A DNA stretch of 64,000 nt, taken from Bacteroidota bacterium (GTDB lineage: Bacteria; Bacteroidota; Ignavibacteria; Ignavibacteriales; Melioribacteraceae). The number at the start of each line of letters is the position of its first letter. Position 1 is the first letter of the stretch. The translations under genes were made by a program, and so were the position numbers. This document shows, in pieces, positions 9,243-18,512 of this stretch. The notes below the pieces were generated by a model. It saw nothing but the letters and a program-made list of their open reading frames with translations, made no database searches and was not told the origin of the DNA. Location of the stretch: contig JAEWUC010000003.1 of assembly GCA_023397505.1 (NCBI GenBank), positions 434,001 through 498,000 of the forward strand, in the 5' to 3' direction.

Positions 9243-9968
9243 CTAATTTGTCAATTTATCAATCGGCTTAAAATTCTTGTCTGGTTTGGCGGTTTTTACT
9301 TCCTGTGTTTTCTTTTTTTCGGGCGGTGTAGCACTCTCAATGGGTTTATAATTTTCTTCCACCTGTGAATTTGTGGTCTGTGAACTAACAGGTATTTTAA
9401 TTGTCGAGTTCATAACACTGTCAATCGGTTCAAAATTTTTATTTGGTTCCGGTTTTGCAACTTCATTTTTCTTTTTGAATTCAATTTCTGGCAGGTTGTT
9501 TTTTATTTCATCAATCTTACTTTCTACTTTAAATCTGTAAAACCAAATATCATTAAGCCAGCCAACACTTGATGCAACGGAGCCGAATGTCAAAACAATA
9601 GAACAAAACACTGGAATAATATAACCCAATATCCAGCGTACAAACTTAGCATAAATTCCAGCTTCGATACTTGCTACAATTCCCCCGACTTCTTTTTTCA
9701 ATGCTTTAGCGATTGCGCCTGTTTTTCTTGTAGTGAGAATTATCGAAATTGCGAGAAGCCAGCATATTATACTGCCGATTGAAAAACCCGCGGCGGATAA
9801 TGACGATGAACCCGAACCGAGAGCGCCGACAATCACTACAGTAAAAAAAACTAAAAATATCGCAAGCCGTCTGTCAATCGCTTTTTCTAGAAATGCCAAT
9901 TCTTCAACACCGCTGCTCTCGGCATTAATATTTCCAGTTTGATTATAATTTTTATAAAATCTTGGCAT
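9243..9968 (-). CDS. Membrane protein with repeated NFxPID tail motifs (unknown)
   Basis: I do not recognise this 241-residue protein. After about 33 polar residues there are three hydrophobic segments (near 34-52, 58-78 and 110-135), followed by a charged, Lys/Glu/Pro-rich tail. The tail holds three spaced copies of one short motif: NFEPIDS, NYKPIES and NFKPIDK. This could be a repeated docking site for a partner protein or simply a low-complexity linker. It starts 8 bp downstream of the NUDIX gene's stop and is probably co-transcribed with it. Confidence 0.6.
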   Translation of the reverse strand: MPRFYKNYNQTGNINAESSGVEELAFLEKAIDRRLAIFLVFFTVVIVGALGSGSSSLSAAGFSIGSIICWLLAISIILTTRKTGAIAKALKKEVGGIVASIEAGIYAKFVRWILGYIIPVFCSIVLTFGSVASSVGWLNDIWFYRFKVESKIDEIKNNLPEIEFKKKNEVAKPEPNKNFEPIDSVMNSTIKIPVSSQTTNSQVEENYKPIESATPPEKKKTQEVKTAKPDKNFKPIDKLTN

Positions 9969-9976
9969 ATTTTCAC

Positions 9977-10435
9977 TTAATAAAAATTAACCGTGTGATC
10001 AACAAATTTCCCGTTCTCGTAAACGAACTTTGCACTGAAAAATTTATCCCCCATCAACCAAGGAATAAAAATTGAATCGCCTTCCCATAAATTCAAATCA
10101 AGAAGTTTCTCATCTGCAATCCATTCAAGCTTTCCTTCATGAGAATCAATTAATTCACCGTTGAATTCACTTGCAGTAAAAAGAAAAACATACCAATCCT
10201 TTTTACCGTCGAACATGGGGAACGTAATAAATCCATGAAGCCTAGGATTTTTAATCAGCAAACCGCTCTCCTCTTTAACTTCGCGGATTACACACTCTTC
10301 GGGAGTTTCTCCGTGCTCAAATTTTCCGCCGAGCCCGTTCCATTTTCCTTCGTGAAAGTCGTTCTTCTTTTTAATACGATGAAGCATTAAAGTTTTATTT
10401 TCACTTCTAACATAACAAAGAGTTGCAAGCTGCAA
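9977..10435 (-). CDS. NUDIX hydrolase
   Basis: A complete NUDIX box (G-x5-E-x7-REVKEESGL) is visible at about residues 37-59 of 152, so the protein should hydrolyse nucleoside diphosphates linked to another group, with Mg2+ held by the box glutamates. The early residues (LATLCYVRSENKTLMLHRIKKKND) and the size resemble MutT-like 8-oxo-dGTP diphosphatases, but substrate cannot be assigned from the sequence. No export signal. It lies in a left-pointing group with the four-helix-bundle and HldD genes. Confidence 0.85.
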   Translation of the reverse strand: MQLATLCYVRSENKTLMLHRIKKKNDFHEGKWNGLGGKFEHGETPEECVIREVKEESGLLIKNPRLHGFITFPMFDGKKDWYVFLFTASEFNGELIDSHEGKLEWIADEKLLDLNLWEGDSIFIPWLMGDKFFSAKFVYENGKFVDHTVNFY

Positions 10436-10469
10436 GAAATTTTCCCTTTCTAAACTAATACTGTTTTAA

Positions 10470-10820
10470 TTAAGGATTTATCGATTCAGAAAGAATTTCA
10501 GAAATTTCATCAAGTTCGTCAAGAAACCATTTTACTTTTTCCGGCTTCGCGCGTTTGCTGTCGCGGACAAGTGCAAGCCAAAGTTTACATTCATTTGCGG
10601 ATTTAAGCGAAAGCGATGTGTAATTGTTCAAATCTTTTTTAGTTGCAGCCGCAGTCGCTTCAATGTAATTACTGATTACATTCGTACCGCAGCTGAAAAG
10701 TTCATCTCCGATTCTCTGCGAAACATTATCCTTCGGCAGGTGATCGATAAACTCGATAAGTTTTAACGTAAAAAAATAAAGACGTTTTCTAAATTCCCCG
10801 CGGTGAGTTTCTTTAGCCAA
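10470..10820 (-). CDS. Four-helix-bundle protein (S23/IVP type)
   Basis: The 116-residue sequence matches the small four-helix-bundle family first found in intervening sequences of 23S rRNA genes: an N-terminal aromatic-rich helix (RKRLYFFTLKLIEFIDHLP), the conserved IGDELFSCGTNVISNYIEATAA stretch, and a C-terminal ELDEISEILSES helix. Family members form pentamers; no enzymatic function is established. Here it sits 8 bp downstream of hldD rather than in an rRNA operon. In Bacteroidota and relatives such genes are common in envelope-polysaccharide regions, which fits the neighbour. Confidence 0.8.
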   Translation of the reverse strand: MAKETHRGEFRKRLYFFTLKLIEFIDHLPKDNVSQRIGDELFSCGTNVISNYIEATAAATKKDLNNYTSLSLKSANECKLWLALVRDSKRAKPEKVKWFLDELDEISEILSESINP

Positions 10821-10828
10821 GTTGTCTC

Positions 10829-11809
10829 CTATTTGCTCATTCCAAGATAAACGTCTTTTAACAAATAATTTTTCACGTAATCCGAAACACCTTCGTCAAC
10901 ATTCATTATCGGTTTACTATAACCGGCGTTCCTAATTTTACTAAGATCCGCTTGTGTAAAGTACTGATATTTTCCGCGTATATCTTCAGGCATTTCTGTA
11001 AACTCAATATTCACCGGTTTGCCGACGGCATTGAACAAAGCTGTAACGAGTTCAATCCATGTTTGTGCTTTGCCGGTTCCAACATTGAATAAACCGTTTA
11101 CATTTTCGTTCTCAAGAAAATACAAAGTCATATCAACGGCATCTTTCACGTAAATAAAATCTCTTCTCTGCTCACCGTCTTTATATTCCTGTTTATAGGA
11201 TTTAAAAAGCTTTACTTTACCGATGTCGCGTATCTGTTCAAAAGCTTTGTGAACAACGCTGCGCATATCGCCTTTGTGATATTCATTCGGCCCGTACACG
11301 TTAAAATATTTTAGTCCGACAACTTTATCCGTCATTGCATTCCGCTTAATCCACAAATCAAAAAGATGTTTTGAATAGCCGTACATGTTTAACGGGCGCA
11401 ATACATTTAATTTTGATTCATCGTCGTCGTAGCCCTCGAAACCATCGCCGTAAGTTGCCGCAGATGATGCATAAATAAACCGCACATCGTTACCAAGCGA
11501 AAATTTTGCCAGTTCCTGCGAATAATGAACATTATTGTCCATCAAAAAGTCTGCGTCTTTTTCGGTTGTAGCAGAACACGCGCCAAGATGAATTATTGCA
11601 TTTGCTTTGAAAGGAACTGCACGTTGAAGAATCATTCTCATAAAATCATCTTTATGAATGAAGTCGGCATACTTAAGCCCGTTTAGGTTTTTCCATTTAT
11701 CGTCTTTGCCAAGTTCGTCAATAATGACAATCTTATCGTTACCCATCTGATTAAGTTTCCAAACAACCGCACTTCCAATAAATCCAGCCCCGCCTGTTAC
11801 AACTATCAT
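10829..11809 (-). CDS. hldD: ADP-L-glycero-D-manno-heptose 6-epimerase
   Basis: This 326-residue extended short-chain dehydrogenase begins with an NAD(P) loop (VTGGAGFIGSAVV). The HldD-specific stretch DELGKDDKWKNLNGL follows, then the catalytic serine region SSAATYGDG and the Tyr-x3-Lys pair in YGYSKHLFD, and later FNVYGPNEYHKGDMRSV. It converts ADP-D-glycero-D-manno-heptose to the L-glycero form for the LPS inner core. A GT9 heptosyltransferase-like gene lies at 30.7 kb in this window, which is consistent with heptose-containing LPS. The gene is divergent from metH. Confidence 0.93.
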   Translation of the reverse strand: MIVVTGGAGFIGSAVVWKLNQMGNDKIVIIDELGKDDKWKNLNGLKYADFIHKDDFMRMILQRAVPFKANAIIHLGACSATTEKDADFLMDNNVHYSQELAKFSLGNDVRFIYASSAATYGDGFEGYDDDESKLNVLRPLNMYGYSKHLFDLWIKRNAMTDKVVGLKYFNVYGPNEYHKGDMRSVVHKAFEQIRDIGKVKLFKSYKQEYKDGEQRRDFIYVKDAVDMTLYFLENENVNGLFNVGTGKAQTWIELVTALFNAVGKPVNIEFTEMPEDIRGKYQYFTQADLSKIRNAGYSKPIMNVDEGVSDYVKNYLLKDVYLGMSK

Positions 11810-12020
11810 ATCGTTCTCATTTATTTATTATATTTGAGCGAAAATTAATGAGATATTTTTTTGAATCAAAACTTCTTATGCCTTGGACGAATAAAATATC
11901 AAGTTAATTAGTGCCGTTGCTTTTGGGTTCAATCTTATCGTTCTTAGTTTTTAATGAATAAGAGTAAGCGAAAGCTGGCAAATAGTTATTTCCTATCACT
12001 TTTATGAAAGAAATATTTTG

Positions 12021-15000
12021 ATGGTTGACATGTTCAATGAACTAAAAAAACTTTTAGAAAAAAGAATTTTGATGCTCGATGGGCCGAAAGGAACATTGGT
12101 ACAAAACTATAAATTATCAGAAGCCGATTTTAGAGGTGAAAGATTTAAAGATCATTCTGTGGATTTAAAGGGCAACAACGATATCCTCGTTCTCACTCAG
12201 CCTGAAATTATTAAAAATATTCACCGCGCTCATTTGGAAGCCGGTTCCGATTTTGTAGGGACGAATACATTTAACGGTACTGCAATTTCTCAATCCGATT
12301 ACAAGACAGAGCATTTGGTTTATGAAATAAATTTTCAAGCGGCTAAACTTGCCCGCGAGGCGGCGGACGAATTCACAAATAAAAATCCGGATAAACCAAG
12401 ATTTGTTACCGGCTCAATGGGTCCGACAAATAAAACGTTATCAATGTCGCCGGATGTGAATGACCCCGGTTACCGTGCCGTAACATTCGATCAAATTAAA
12501 GATGCATACATTGAACAAGCACGCGGCTTGATTGACGGTGGTGCCGACGTCCTTTTGGTAGAAACAATTTTCGATACACTCAACGCAAAAGCTGCTGTTT
12601 ATGGAATAATGGAATATTGCGAACAAACGGGAAAAGAAATTCCAATAATGATTTCGGGAACAGTTGTCGATCAAAGCGGAAGGACACTTTCGGGGCAAAA
12701 CACCGAAGCTTTTTGGATTTCTATTTCGCATACAAAAAATTTATTAAGTGTCGGATTGAATTGTTCGCTCGGACCTTCGCAGATGCGCCCGTATATAGCA
12801 GAGCTTTCTAAAATTGCTAATGTTCCAATCAGCATTTATCCAAACGCCGGCCTGCCGAATGAATTCGGCGGCTATGATGAATCACCGGAAGCAATGGCAA
12901 GAGTACTGGAAGATTTTGCAAAACTCGGTTATTTAAATATTATCGGCGGATGCTGCGGCACAACACCCGATCATATCAAAGCATTTAGTGAAGTTGCAAA
13001 AAAATATCCCCCGCGTAAAATTCCCGAAGTTCAGCCGTATTTAAGATTGAGCGGATTGGAACCGTTGATTTATAGGCCTGAAACTAACTTCATAAATATC
13101 GGTGAGCGCACAAATGTTACAGGTTCAAAAAAATTCGCACGACTTATTAAAGAAAACAAATTTGAAGAAGCTTTATCAGTTGCCCGTGATCAAGTAGAAA
13201 ACGGGGCGCAGGTTATTGATATAAATATGGATGAAGGATTAATCGATTCCGAAAAAGTGATGCCGAAATTTCTAAATCTCCTTGCCGCTGAACCGGATAT
13301 TTCTAAAGTGCCGGTAATGCTTGATTCGTCCAAATGGAGCGTTATTGAAGCAGGACTAAAATGTCTGCAGGGAAAAGGAATTGTCAATTCTATATCAATG
13401 AAAGAAGGCGAGGAAATTTTTAAAGAGCATGCAAGAAAAGTTTTAAAGTATGGCGCTGCTGTAATTGTGATGGCTTTCGATGAACAAGGACAAGCCGATA
13501 CTTACGAAAGAAAAATTCGAATTTGCGAACGCGCTTATAAAATTTTAACCGAAGAAATCGGGTTCCCTCCGCAGGATATAATTTTCGATCCAAACATTTT
13601 TGCTATCGCAACTGGAATTGAAGAACACAATAATTATGCTGTTAATTATATCGAAGCAGTACGTTGGATAAAGAAACATCTACCGCTTTCAAAGATTAGC
13701 GGTGGAGTAAGCAACATTTCATTTTCATTTAGAGGTAATGATGTTGTGCGCGAGGCAATGCACTCGGCATTCCTTTATCACGCAATTGAAGCGGGAATGG
13801 ATATGGGAATAGTTAACGCAGGCCAGCTTGCAGTTTATGAAGAAATCCCAAAAGAGCTTTTGGAAAAAGTTGAAGATGTTATTTTAAACCGTAAACCGGA
13901 TGCAACAGAAAGATTAACCGAATTTGCTAACACAGTTTCCAAAGGTGCTAAAAAAGAAATTGAAACCGAAGAATGGCGCAACGCCCCGGTTGAAGAAAGA
14001 TTAAAACACGCATTGATTAAAGGTGTGGTTGACTTTATAGACAGCGATACTGAAGAAGCGCGCAAGCAATTTAAACATGCACTCGATGTAATTGAAGGAC
14101 CGTTAATGGATGCAATGAATGTTGTCGGCGATCTTTTCGGTTCCGGTAAAATGTTTTTACCGCAGGTAGTAAAAAGTGCGCGTGTGATGAAAAAAGCTGT
14201 GGCTTATTTAATACCGTTTATTGAGGAAGAGAAATCCAAAGCAGGCGATACAAAATCCAATGGATTAATTTTAATGGCAACTGTAAAGGGCGATGTGCAC
14301 GACATTGGAAAAAATATTGTTGGCGTTGTTCTCGGCTGCAATAATTATGATGTAATTGATCTTGGGGTGATGGTTCCGGCGGAAAAAATTTTATCAACCG
14401 CAATTGAAAAAAATGTTGATATAATAGGTTTGAGCGGATTGATAACTCCATCTCTCGATGAAATGGTAAACGTAGCGCAGGAAATGGAACGACGCGGATT
14501 AAAAATTCCGTTGCTCATCGGCGGAGCAACAACATCGCGGGTACATACCGCGGTTAAAATAGCACCGCAGTATTCGCAATCGGTTACACATGTTTTGGAT
14601 GCATCAAAAAGCGTTGGTGTAGTAAGCAATTTATTAAGTAAAGATTTCAAGGACAGTTTTGTAGAAAAAATAAAGAACGAATATGAAGAATTGCGGGAGA
14701 ATCATTTCAAAAAACAAGTTGCGCGCGAATATTTAACTATAGAAAAAGCAAGAATGAATAAATTAAGAACAGATTGGAATTCTATTAAAATTACTAAACC
14801 TTACAAACCCGGTATTACTAAACTTGAAAATGTTCCACTTGAAATTCTTCGTCAATATATTGATTGGACACCTTTCTTTATTACTTGGGAATTGAAAGGA
14901 CATTATCCCGATATTTTTACAAACAAAAATTATGGAAGCGAAGCTAAAAAATTATTCGACGACGCAAATAAATTACTTGATAAAATTATTACCGAAAAAT

Positions 15001-15713
15001 TATTAACTGCAAACGGTATTGTTGGAATTTTCCCGGCCAATTCTATTGACGACGATATAGAAATTTATTCGGATGATACCCGCAATGGTATTCTTGAGAC
15101 GATGAATTCGATTCGCCAGCAAACAATTAAATCCAACGGACTTCCGAATATTGCTCTTTCGGATTTCATTGCGCCGAAAGAAATCGGCATAAAAGATTAT
15201 ATTGGAATGTTTGCAGTTACGACAGGAATTGGAATAGAGAGACTTATCGAGGATTTTGAAAAGCAGCATGATGATTATAATTCAATAATGGCAAAAGCAA
15301 TAGCAGATCGGCTCGCAGAAGCATTCGCCGAATATCTACACGAAAAAGTTCGGAAAGAAATTTGGGGATATTCTTCCGATGAGAATTTTACAAACGAAGA
15401 AAAGATCGATGAAAAATATACAGGTATTCGCCCTGCACCCGGTTATCCTGCTCAACCCGATCATACTGAAAAATTAAAGATTTGGAAATTGCTCGATATC
15501 GAGAAAAATACTTCAATAAAACTAACGGAGAACTTTGCAATGTATCCTGCCGCCTCTGTTTGCGGCTTGTATTTTGCGAATCCCAATTCCAAATATTTTA
15601 CGGTTGGGAAAATAGGCAAAGACCAGGTTGAAGATTATAAAAAGCGCAAAGGAATAAGCATTAAGGAAGCCGAAAAATGGCTTCGTCCAATTTTAAACTA
15701 TGATGAAAGCTAA
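12021..15713 (+). CDS. metH: Cobalamin-dependent methionine synthase
   Basis: This is a full four-module MetH of about 1230 residues. The homocysteine domain holds the zinc cysteines Cys248 (GLNCS) and Cys311-Cys312 (GGCCGTTPDH). The folate domain opens with INIGERTNVTGSKKF near residue 357. The B12 domain has DVHDIG with the lower axial ligand His760, plus LSGLITPSLDEM and IGGATTS. The C-terminal activation domain has the S-adenosylmethionine motif RPAPGYPAQPDHTEK from Arg1137. It transfers methyl from methyltetrahydrofolate to homocysteine. The ATG at 12021 is preferred over a TTG one codon earlier. I looked for a cobalamin or SAM riboswitch in the 211-bp leader and found none. Confidence 0.97.
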   Translation: MVDMFNELKKLLEKRILMLDGPKGTLVQNYKLSEADFRGERFKDHSVDLKGNNDILVLTQPEIIKNIHRAHLEAGSDFVGTNTFNGTAISQSDYKTEHLVYEINFQAAKLAREAADEFTNKNPDKPRFVTGSMGPTNKTLSMSPDVNDPGYRAVTFDQIKDAYIEQARGLIDGGADVLLVETIFDTLNAKAAVYGIMEYCEQTGKEIPIMISGTVVDQSGRTLSGQNTEAFWISISHTKNLLSVGLNCSLGPSQMRPYIAELSKIANVPISIYPNAGLPNEFGGYDESPEAMARVLEDFAKLGYLNIIGGCCGTTPDHIKAFSEVAKKYPPRKIPEVQPYLRLSGLEPLIYRPETNFINIGERTNVTGSKKFARLIKENKFEEALSVARDQVENGAQVIDINMDEGLIDSEKVMPKFLNLLAAEPDISKVPVMLDSSKWSVIEAGLKCLQGKGIVNSISMKEGEEIFKEHARKVLKYGAAVIVMAFDEQGQADTYERKIRICERAYKILTEEIGFPPQDIIFDPNIFAIATGIEEHNNYAVNYIEAVRWIKKHLPLSKISGGVSNISFSFRGNDVVREAMHSAFLYHAIEAGMDMGIVNAGQLAVYEEIPKELLEKVEDVILNRKPDATERLTEFANTVSKGAKKEIETEEWRNAPVEERLKHALIKGVVDFIDSDTEEARKQFKHALDVIEGPLMDAMNVVGDLFGSGKMFLPQVVKSARVMKKAVAYLIPFIEEEKSKAGDTKSNGLILMATVKGDVHDIGKNIVGVVLGCNNYDVIDLGVMVPAEKILSTAIEKNVDIIGLSGLITPSLDEMVNVAQEMERRGLKIPLLIGGATTSRVHTAVKIAPQYSQSVTHVLDASKSVGVVSNLLSKDFKDSFVEKIKNEYEELRENHFKKQVAREYLTIEKARMNKLRTDWNSIKITKPYKPGITKLENVPLEILRQYIDWTPFFITWELKGHYPDIFTNKNYGSEAKKLFDDANKLLDKIITEKLLTANGIVGIFPANSIDDDIEIYSDDTRNGILETMNSIRQQTIKSNGLPNIALSDFIAPKEIGIKDYIGMFAVTTGIGIERLIEDFEKQHDDYNSIMAKAIADRLAEAFAEYLHEKVRKEIWGYSSDENFTNEEKIDEKYTGIRPAPGYPAQPDHTEKLKIWKLLDIEKNTSIKLTENFAMYPAASVCGLYFANPNSKYFTVGKIGKDQVEDYKKRKGISIKEAEKWLRPILNYDES

Positions 15714-15717
15714 TACA

Positions 15718-16194
15718 ATGAAAAAAATATATCGCACAGGTGCCATCGGCGCGTTGATGGATGAATACGAACGCGCTTCAGAAGAATTAAAAAATGTTTT
15801 AATAAATATTCCCCAGGATGTTTTTGAAAAAATTTACGATAGGAATACGGCTGACGAAGATTGCCGTTCAATTCAAACAATAATGCGTCATGTTGTTGCT
15901 TCCGGTTACGGATACGGAAATCAAATTCGGATTTTTCTTGGATTCATTCCGCACAAACCCGAATACAAAGTGGAAACGCCTCACGATGCAATAAGAATGT
16001 TGGAAAAAGTTCTTACATTTACTGCAAATTCCGTTGAGGGTAAATGGAATATGAGCGAAAGTGAAATTATTGCCACGCGAAGAGAAACACGCTGGGGTTT
16101 ATATGATATTGAAATGATGTTTGAACATGCGATTGTTCACATATTAAGACACAGAAGACAAATAGAAAAATTTCTTTCATCAGATCAACAATAA
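15718..16194 (+). CDS. DinB-like protein
   Basis: About 158 residues with a DinB/YfiT-type four-helix layout and possible metal-binding histidines in IMRHVVASGYGYG and MFEHAIVHILRHRRQIEKF. Proteins of this superfamily are small metal-binding bundles; some are thiol transferases, most have no known role. In-frame ATGs also occur at 15700 and 15703, which would overlap the end of metH by 14 bp; I chose 15718, which has GAAAG about 8 bp upstream, but the start is uncertain. The overlap or near-contact suggests co-transcription with metH. Confidence 0.7.
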   Translation: MKKIYRTGAIGALMDEYERASEELKNVLINIPQDVFEKIYDRNTADEDCRSIQTIMRHVVASGYGYGNQIRIFLGFIPHKPEYKVETPHDAIRMLEKVLTFTANSVEGKWNMSESEIIATRRETRWGLYDIEMMFEHAIVHILRHRRQIEKFLSSDQQ

Positions 16195-16209
16195 AATATA
16201 AGGGGATTT

Positions 16210-17685
16210 TTGAATACTTTTAATTTAGATCCGCAGATTCAGTTAAAACAATTATTCGAGAAATGGTCGATTGAAGATGTAATTTCAATTAGACCGCTTC
16301 CTCAATCCGGCTCTGCCCGCAGGTATTTCAGAATTAACGGTAAAACTAAATCCGTAATTGGCGTTTATAATACCGAAGAAAGAGAAAATGTTGCTTTCAT
16401 TACCTTCAGCCGCTATTTCAAACGGTACGGTTTAAATGTACCGGAAGTTTATACATATGATGTATCCCGACATGTTTACATCCAGGAAGATTTAGGTGAT
16501 CTTAATCTTTACAGTTTTTTAAAGACTATCAGAATCGATAATGAATTTCCGAATGAAGGAGTTTTAATATATAAAAAAGTAATAGACCAGCTTCCGAAAT
16601 TTCAAATTGCCGCCGGCAATTATTTTGATTATTCCTCATGTTACCCGCGGTCGAATTTTGATAAACTTTCAATGATGTGGGATCTAAATTATTTCAAATA
16701 CTATTTCCTGAAACTTGCAAAAGTACATTTTGACGAACAAAAATTGGAAGACGATTTTAACAGGCTTACGGATTTTCTTTTGCAAACCGACAGCAACTTT
16801 TTTATGTACCGCGATTTTCAATCACGCAATATCATGATTAACAACAACGATGTATATTTCATTGATTACCAGGGCGGCAGAAAAGGAGCGCTGCAGTACG
16901 ACCTCGCTTCATTACTATACGATGCCAAAGCGGATCTACCCGAAAAACTTAGAGAAGAATTAATAGATTACTATCTGCAGGTTATTCAGCAGCATACAAA
17001 AATCAATAAGACACAATTTTTGAAATATTTTTACGGGTTTGTATTATTAAGAATTTTTCAAGCAATGGGCGCATATGGTTACCGGGGATATTATGAAAGA
17101 AAAGAACATTTCTTGACCAGCATTCCATATGCGGTAAAAAATCTGCAGACCATAGTTGACAGCAAATCTATAAATGTTGATTTACCGGAATTAAGAAAAT
17201 GTATTACACAAATAATTTATACGCCTGAATTAAAAAAATATGAAATTGAACCGGATGAAGACGGGGTTTTAAATGTAAAAATATTCAGCTTTTCATACTT
17301 CGATAAACAACCCGAAGATTTGTGGGGCAACGGCGGCGGTTTTGTTTTTGACTGCAGAGCTTTGCATAATCCCGGACGGTATGATAAATATAAAGATTTG
17401 AACGGTACTGATTTCGAAGTAAAAGAGTTTTTGAACAATGAGCCTTTGGTTAATGATTTTTTAAATCACATTTACGCCGTTATTGATGAAGTAGTATTAA
17501 ATTACATCGCACGGGGATTCTCTAGTTTGATGATAAGTTTCGGGTGTACTGGCGGTCAACATCGTTCTGTTTACGCGGCGGAACAACTGGCTAATCATCT
17601 TCTTAAGAAATATAAAATTAAGATTGATTTGAACCACACAAAGCTTAGGATGATTAAAAAACTTAATCGAGCCGCTCTTTTGTAA
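16210..17685 (+). CDS. AmgK-like sugar kinase fused to a RapZ C-terminal domain
   Basis: Residues 1-320 form an aminoglycoside-phosphotransferase-fold kinase of the AmgK kind. The catalytic motif is YRDFQSRN (Asp202, Asn207), and IDYQGGRKGALQYDLASLL from Ile218 is the metal-binding signature seen in N-acetylmuramate/N-acetylglucosamine anomeric kinases. From about residue 357 to the end lies a RapZ C-terminal domain with SFGCTGGQHRSVYAAEQ (His451, Arg452), the part of RapZ known to bind glucosamine-6-phosphate. The start is TTG, supported by AGGGGA at 16201-16206 and by the lack of other early Met codons. The MurU-like gene follows, so I infer cell-wall sugar recycling with a built-in sugar sensor. 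Confidence 0.85.
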   Translation: MNTFNLDPQIQLKQLFEKWSIEDVISIRPLPQSGSARRYFRINGKTKSVIGVYNTEERENVAFITFSRYFKRYGLNVPEVYTYDVSRHVYIQEDLGDLNLYSFLKTIRIDNEFPNEGVLIYKKVIDQLPKFQIAAGNYFDYSSCYPRSNFDKLSMMWDLNYFKYYFLKLAKVHFDEQKLEDDFNRLTDFLLQTDSNFFMYRDFQSRNIMINNNDVYFIDYQGGRKGALQYDLASLLYDAKADLPEKLREELIDYYLQVIQQHTKINKTQFLKYFYGFVLLRIFQAMGAYGYRGYYERKEHFLTSIPYAVKNLQTIVDSKSINVDLPELRKCITQIIYTPELKKYEIEPDEDGVLNVKIFSFSYFDKQPEDLWGNGGGFVFDCRALHNPGRYDKYKDLNGTDFEVKEFLNNEPLVNDFLNHIYAVIDEVVLNYIARGFSSLMISFGCTGGQHRSVYAAEQLANHLLKKYKIKIDLNHTKLRMIKKLNRAALL

Positions 17686-17772
17686 TTTAATCTTGATTAA
17701 GAAATTTTTCTATTGGGCATCTGAACGTTTTTAATTTTTAGCAATCAAGAATCAAACAATATTAAGTGCATT

Positions 17773-18498
17773 ATGAAAGCATTTCTACTTGCAGCGGGCT
17801 TAGGTACACGACTTAAACCTTTAACCGACAACAAACCAAAAGCACTTGTCGAGGTTAACGGCGTTCCGTTAATCCAAATTGTTATTAAACGACTTATTGC
17901 TTCGGGAGTTGATAACCTTATTATCAATGTCCATCACTTTGCAGACAAAATTATTGATTTCCTGAGATCGCAAAATTACTTCGGGATAGATATTACAATT
18001 TCGGATGAACGCAACAATTTACTTGATACAGGCGGAGGTTTAAAAAAAGCCTCATGGTTCTTCCGCAACACAAATTCATTTATTGTCCATAATGTTGATG
18101 TTATTTCAGGTCTGCAATTAAATCAATTATACACTTATCAAGAGACAAACAATAAACTTGCCACGCTTGCCGTTCAGCAGAGGGAATCCTCGCGGTATCT
18201 ATTATTCGATGAACATAAAAATCTTTGCGGTTGGAGAAATGAAAAAAGTGGCGAAGTTAAAATGGCGCGCAAACCCATAGGCAATCTTAATCATTTTGCA
18301 TTCAGCGGTATTCATGCGGCTAATCCGGCTATATTCGAATTCTTCCCCGATAAAAATATTTTTTCTTTAATCGATCTTTTTCTTAAAGCAGCGGAAGAAA
18401 ATCAAATTACATATTTCGATCACTCCGGCTCGGAGTTTATTGATCTCGGCAAAAAAGAAAATCTTGATAGAGCTGCCGAATTCTTAAAATCAATTTAA
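17773..18498 (+). CDS. MurU-like nucleotidyltransferase
   Basis: The 241-residue protein carries the sugar-nucleotidyltransferase signature LAAGLGTRLKPLTDNKPKAL at residues 6-25, with Gly11, Arg13 and Lys23 as the key positions, followed by LDTGGGLKKAS and HNVDVISG, whose Asp binds metal. The length and pattern match N-acetylmuramate-1-phosphate uridylyltransferase MurU and related NDP-sugar pyrophosphorylases. Its position directly after an AmgK-like kinase makes MurU activity (UDP-MurNAc from MurNAc-1-P) the most likely role, inferred from context. No left-handed beta-helix follows, so it is not GlmU. Confidence 0.82.
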   Translation: MKAFLLAAGLGTRLKPLTDNKPKALVEVNGVPLIQIVIKRLIASGVDNLIINVHHFADKIIDFLRSQNYFGIDITISDERNNLLDTGGGLKKASWFFRNTNSFIVHNVDVISGLQLNQLYTYQETNNKLATLAVQQRESSRYLLFDEHKNLCGWRNEKSGEVKMARKPIGNLNHFAFSGIHAANPAIFEFFPDKNIFSLIDLFLKAAEENQITYFDHSGSEFIDLGKKENLDRAAEFLKSI

Positions 18499-18512
18499 AG
18501 AAAGGAATTCTT

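Noticed and set aside
11810..12020. Possible cobalamin or SAM riboswitch ahead of metH
   Set aside because: I searched the 211-bp leader for B12-box-like and SAM-type paired elements and saw none.
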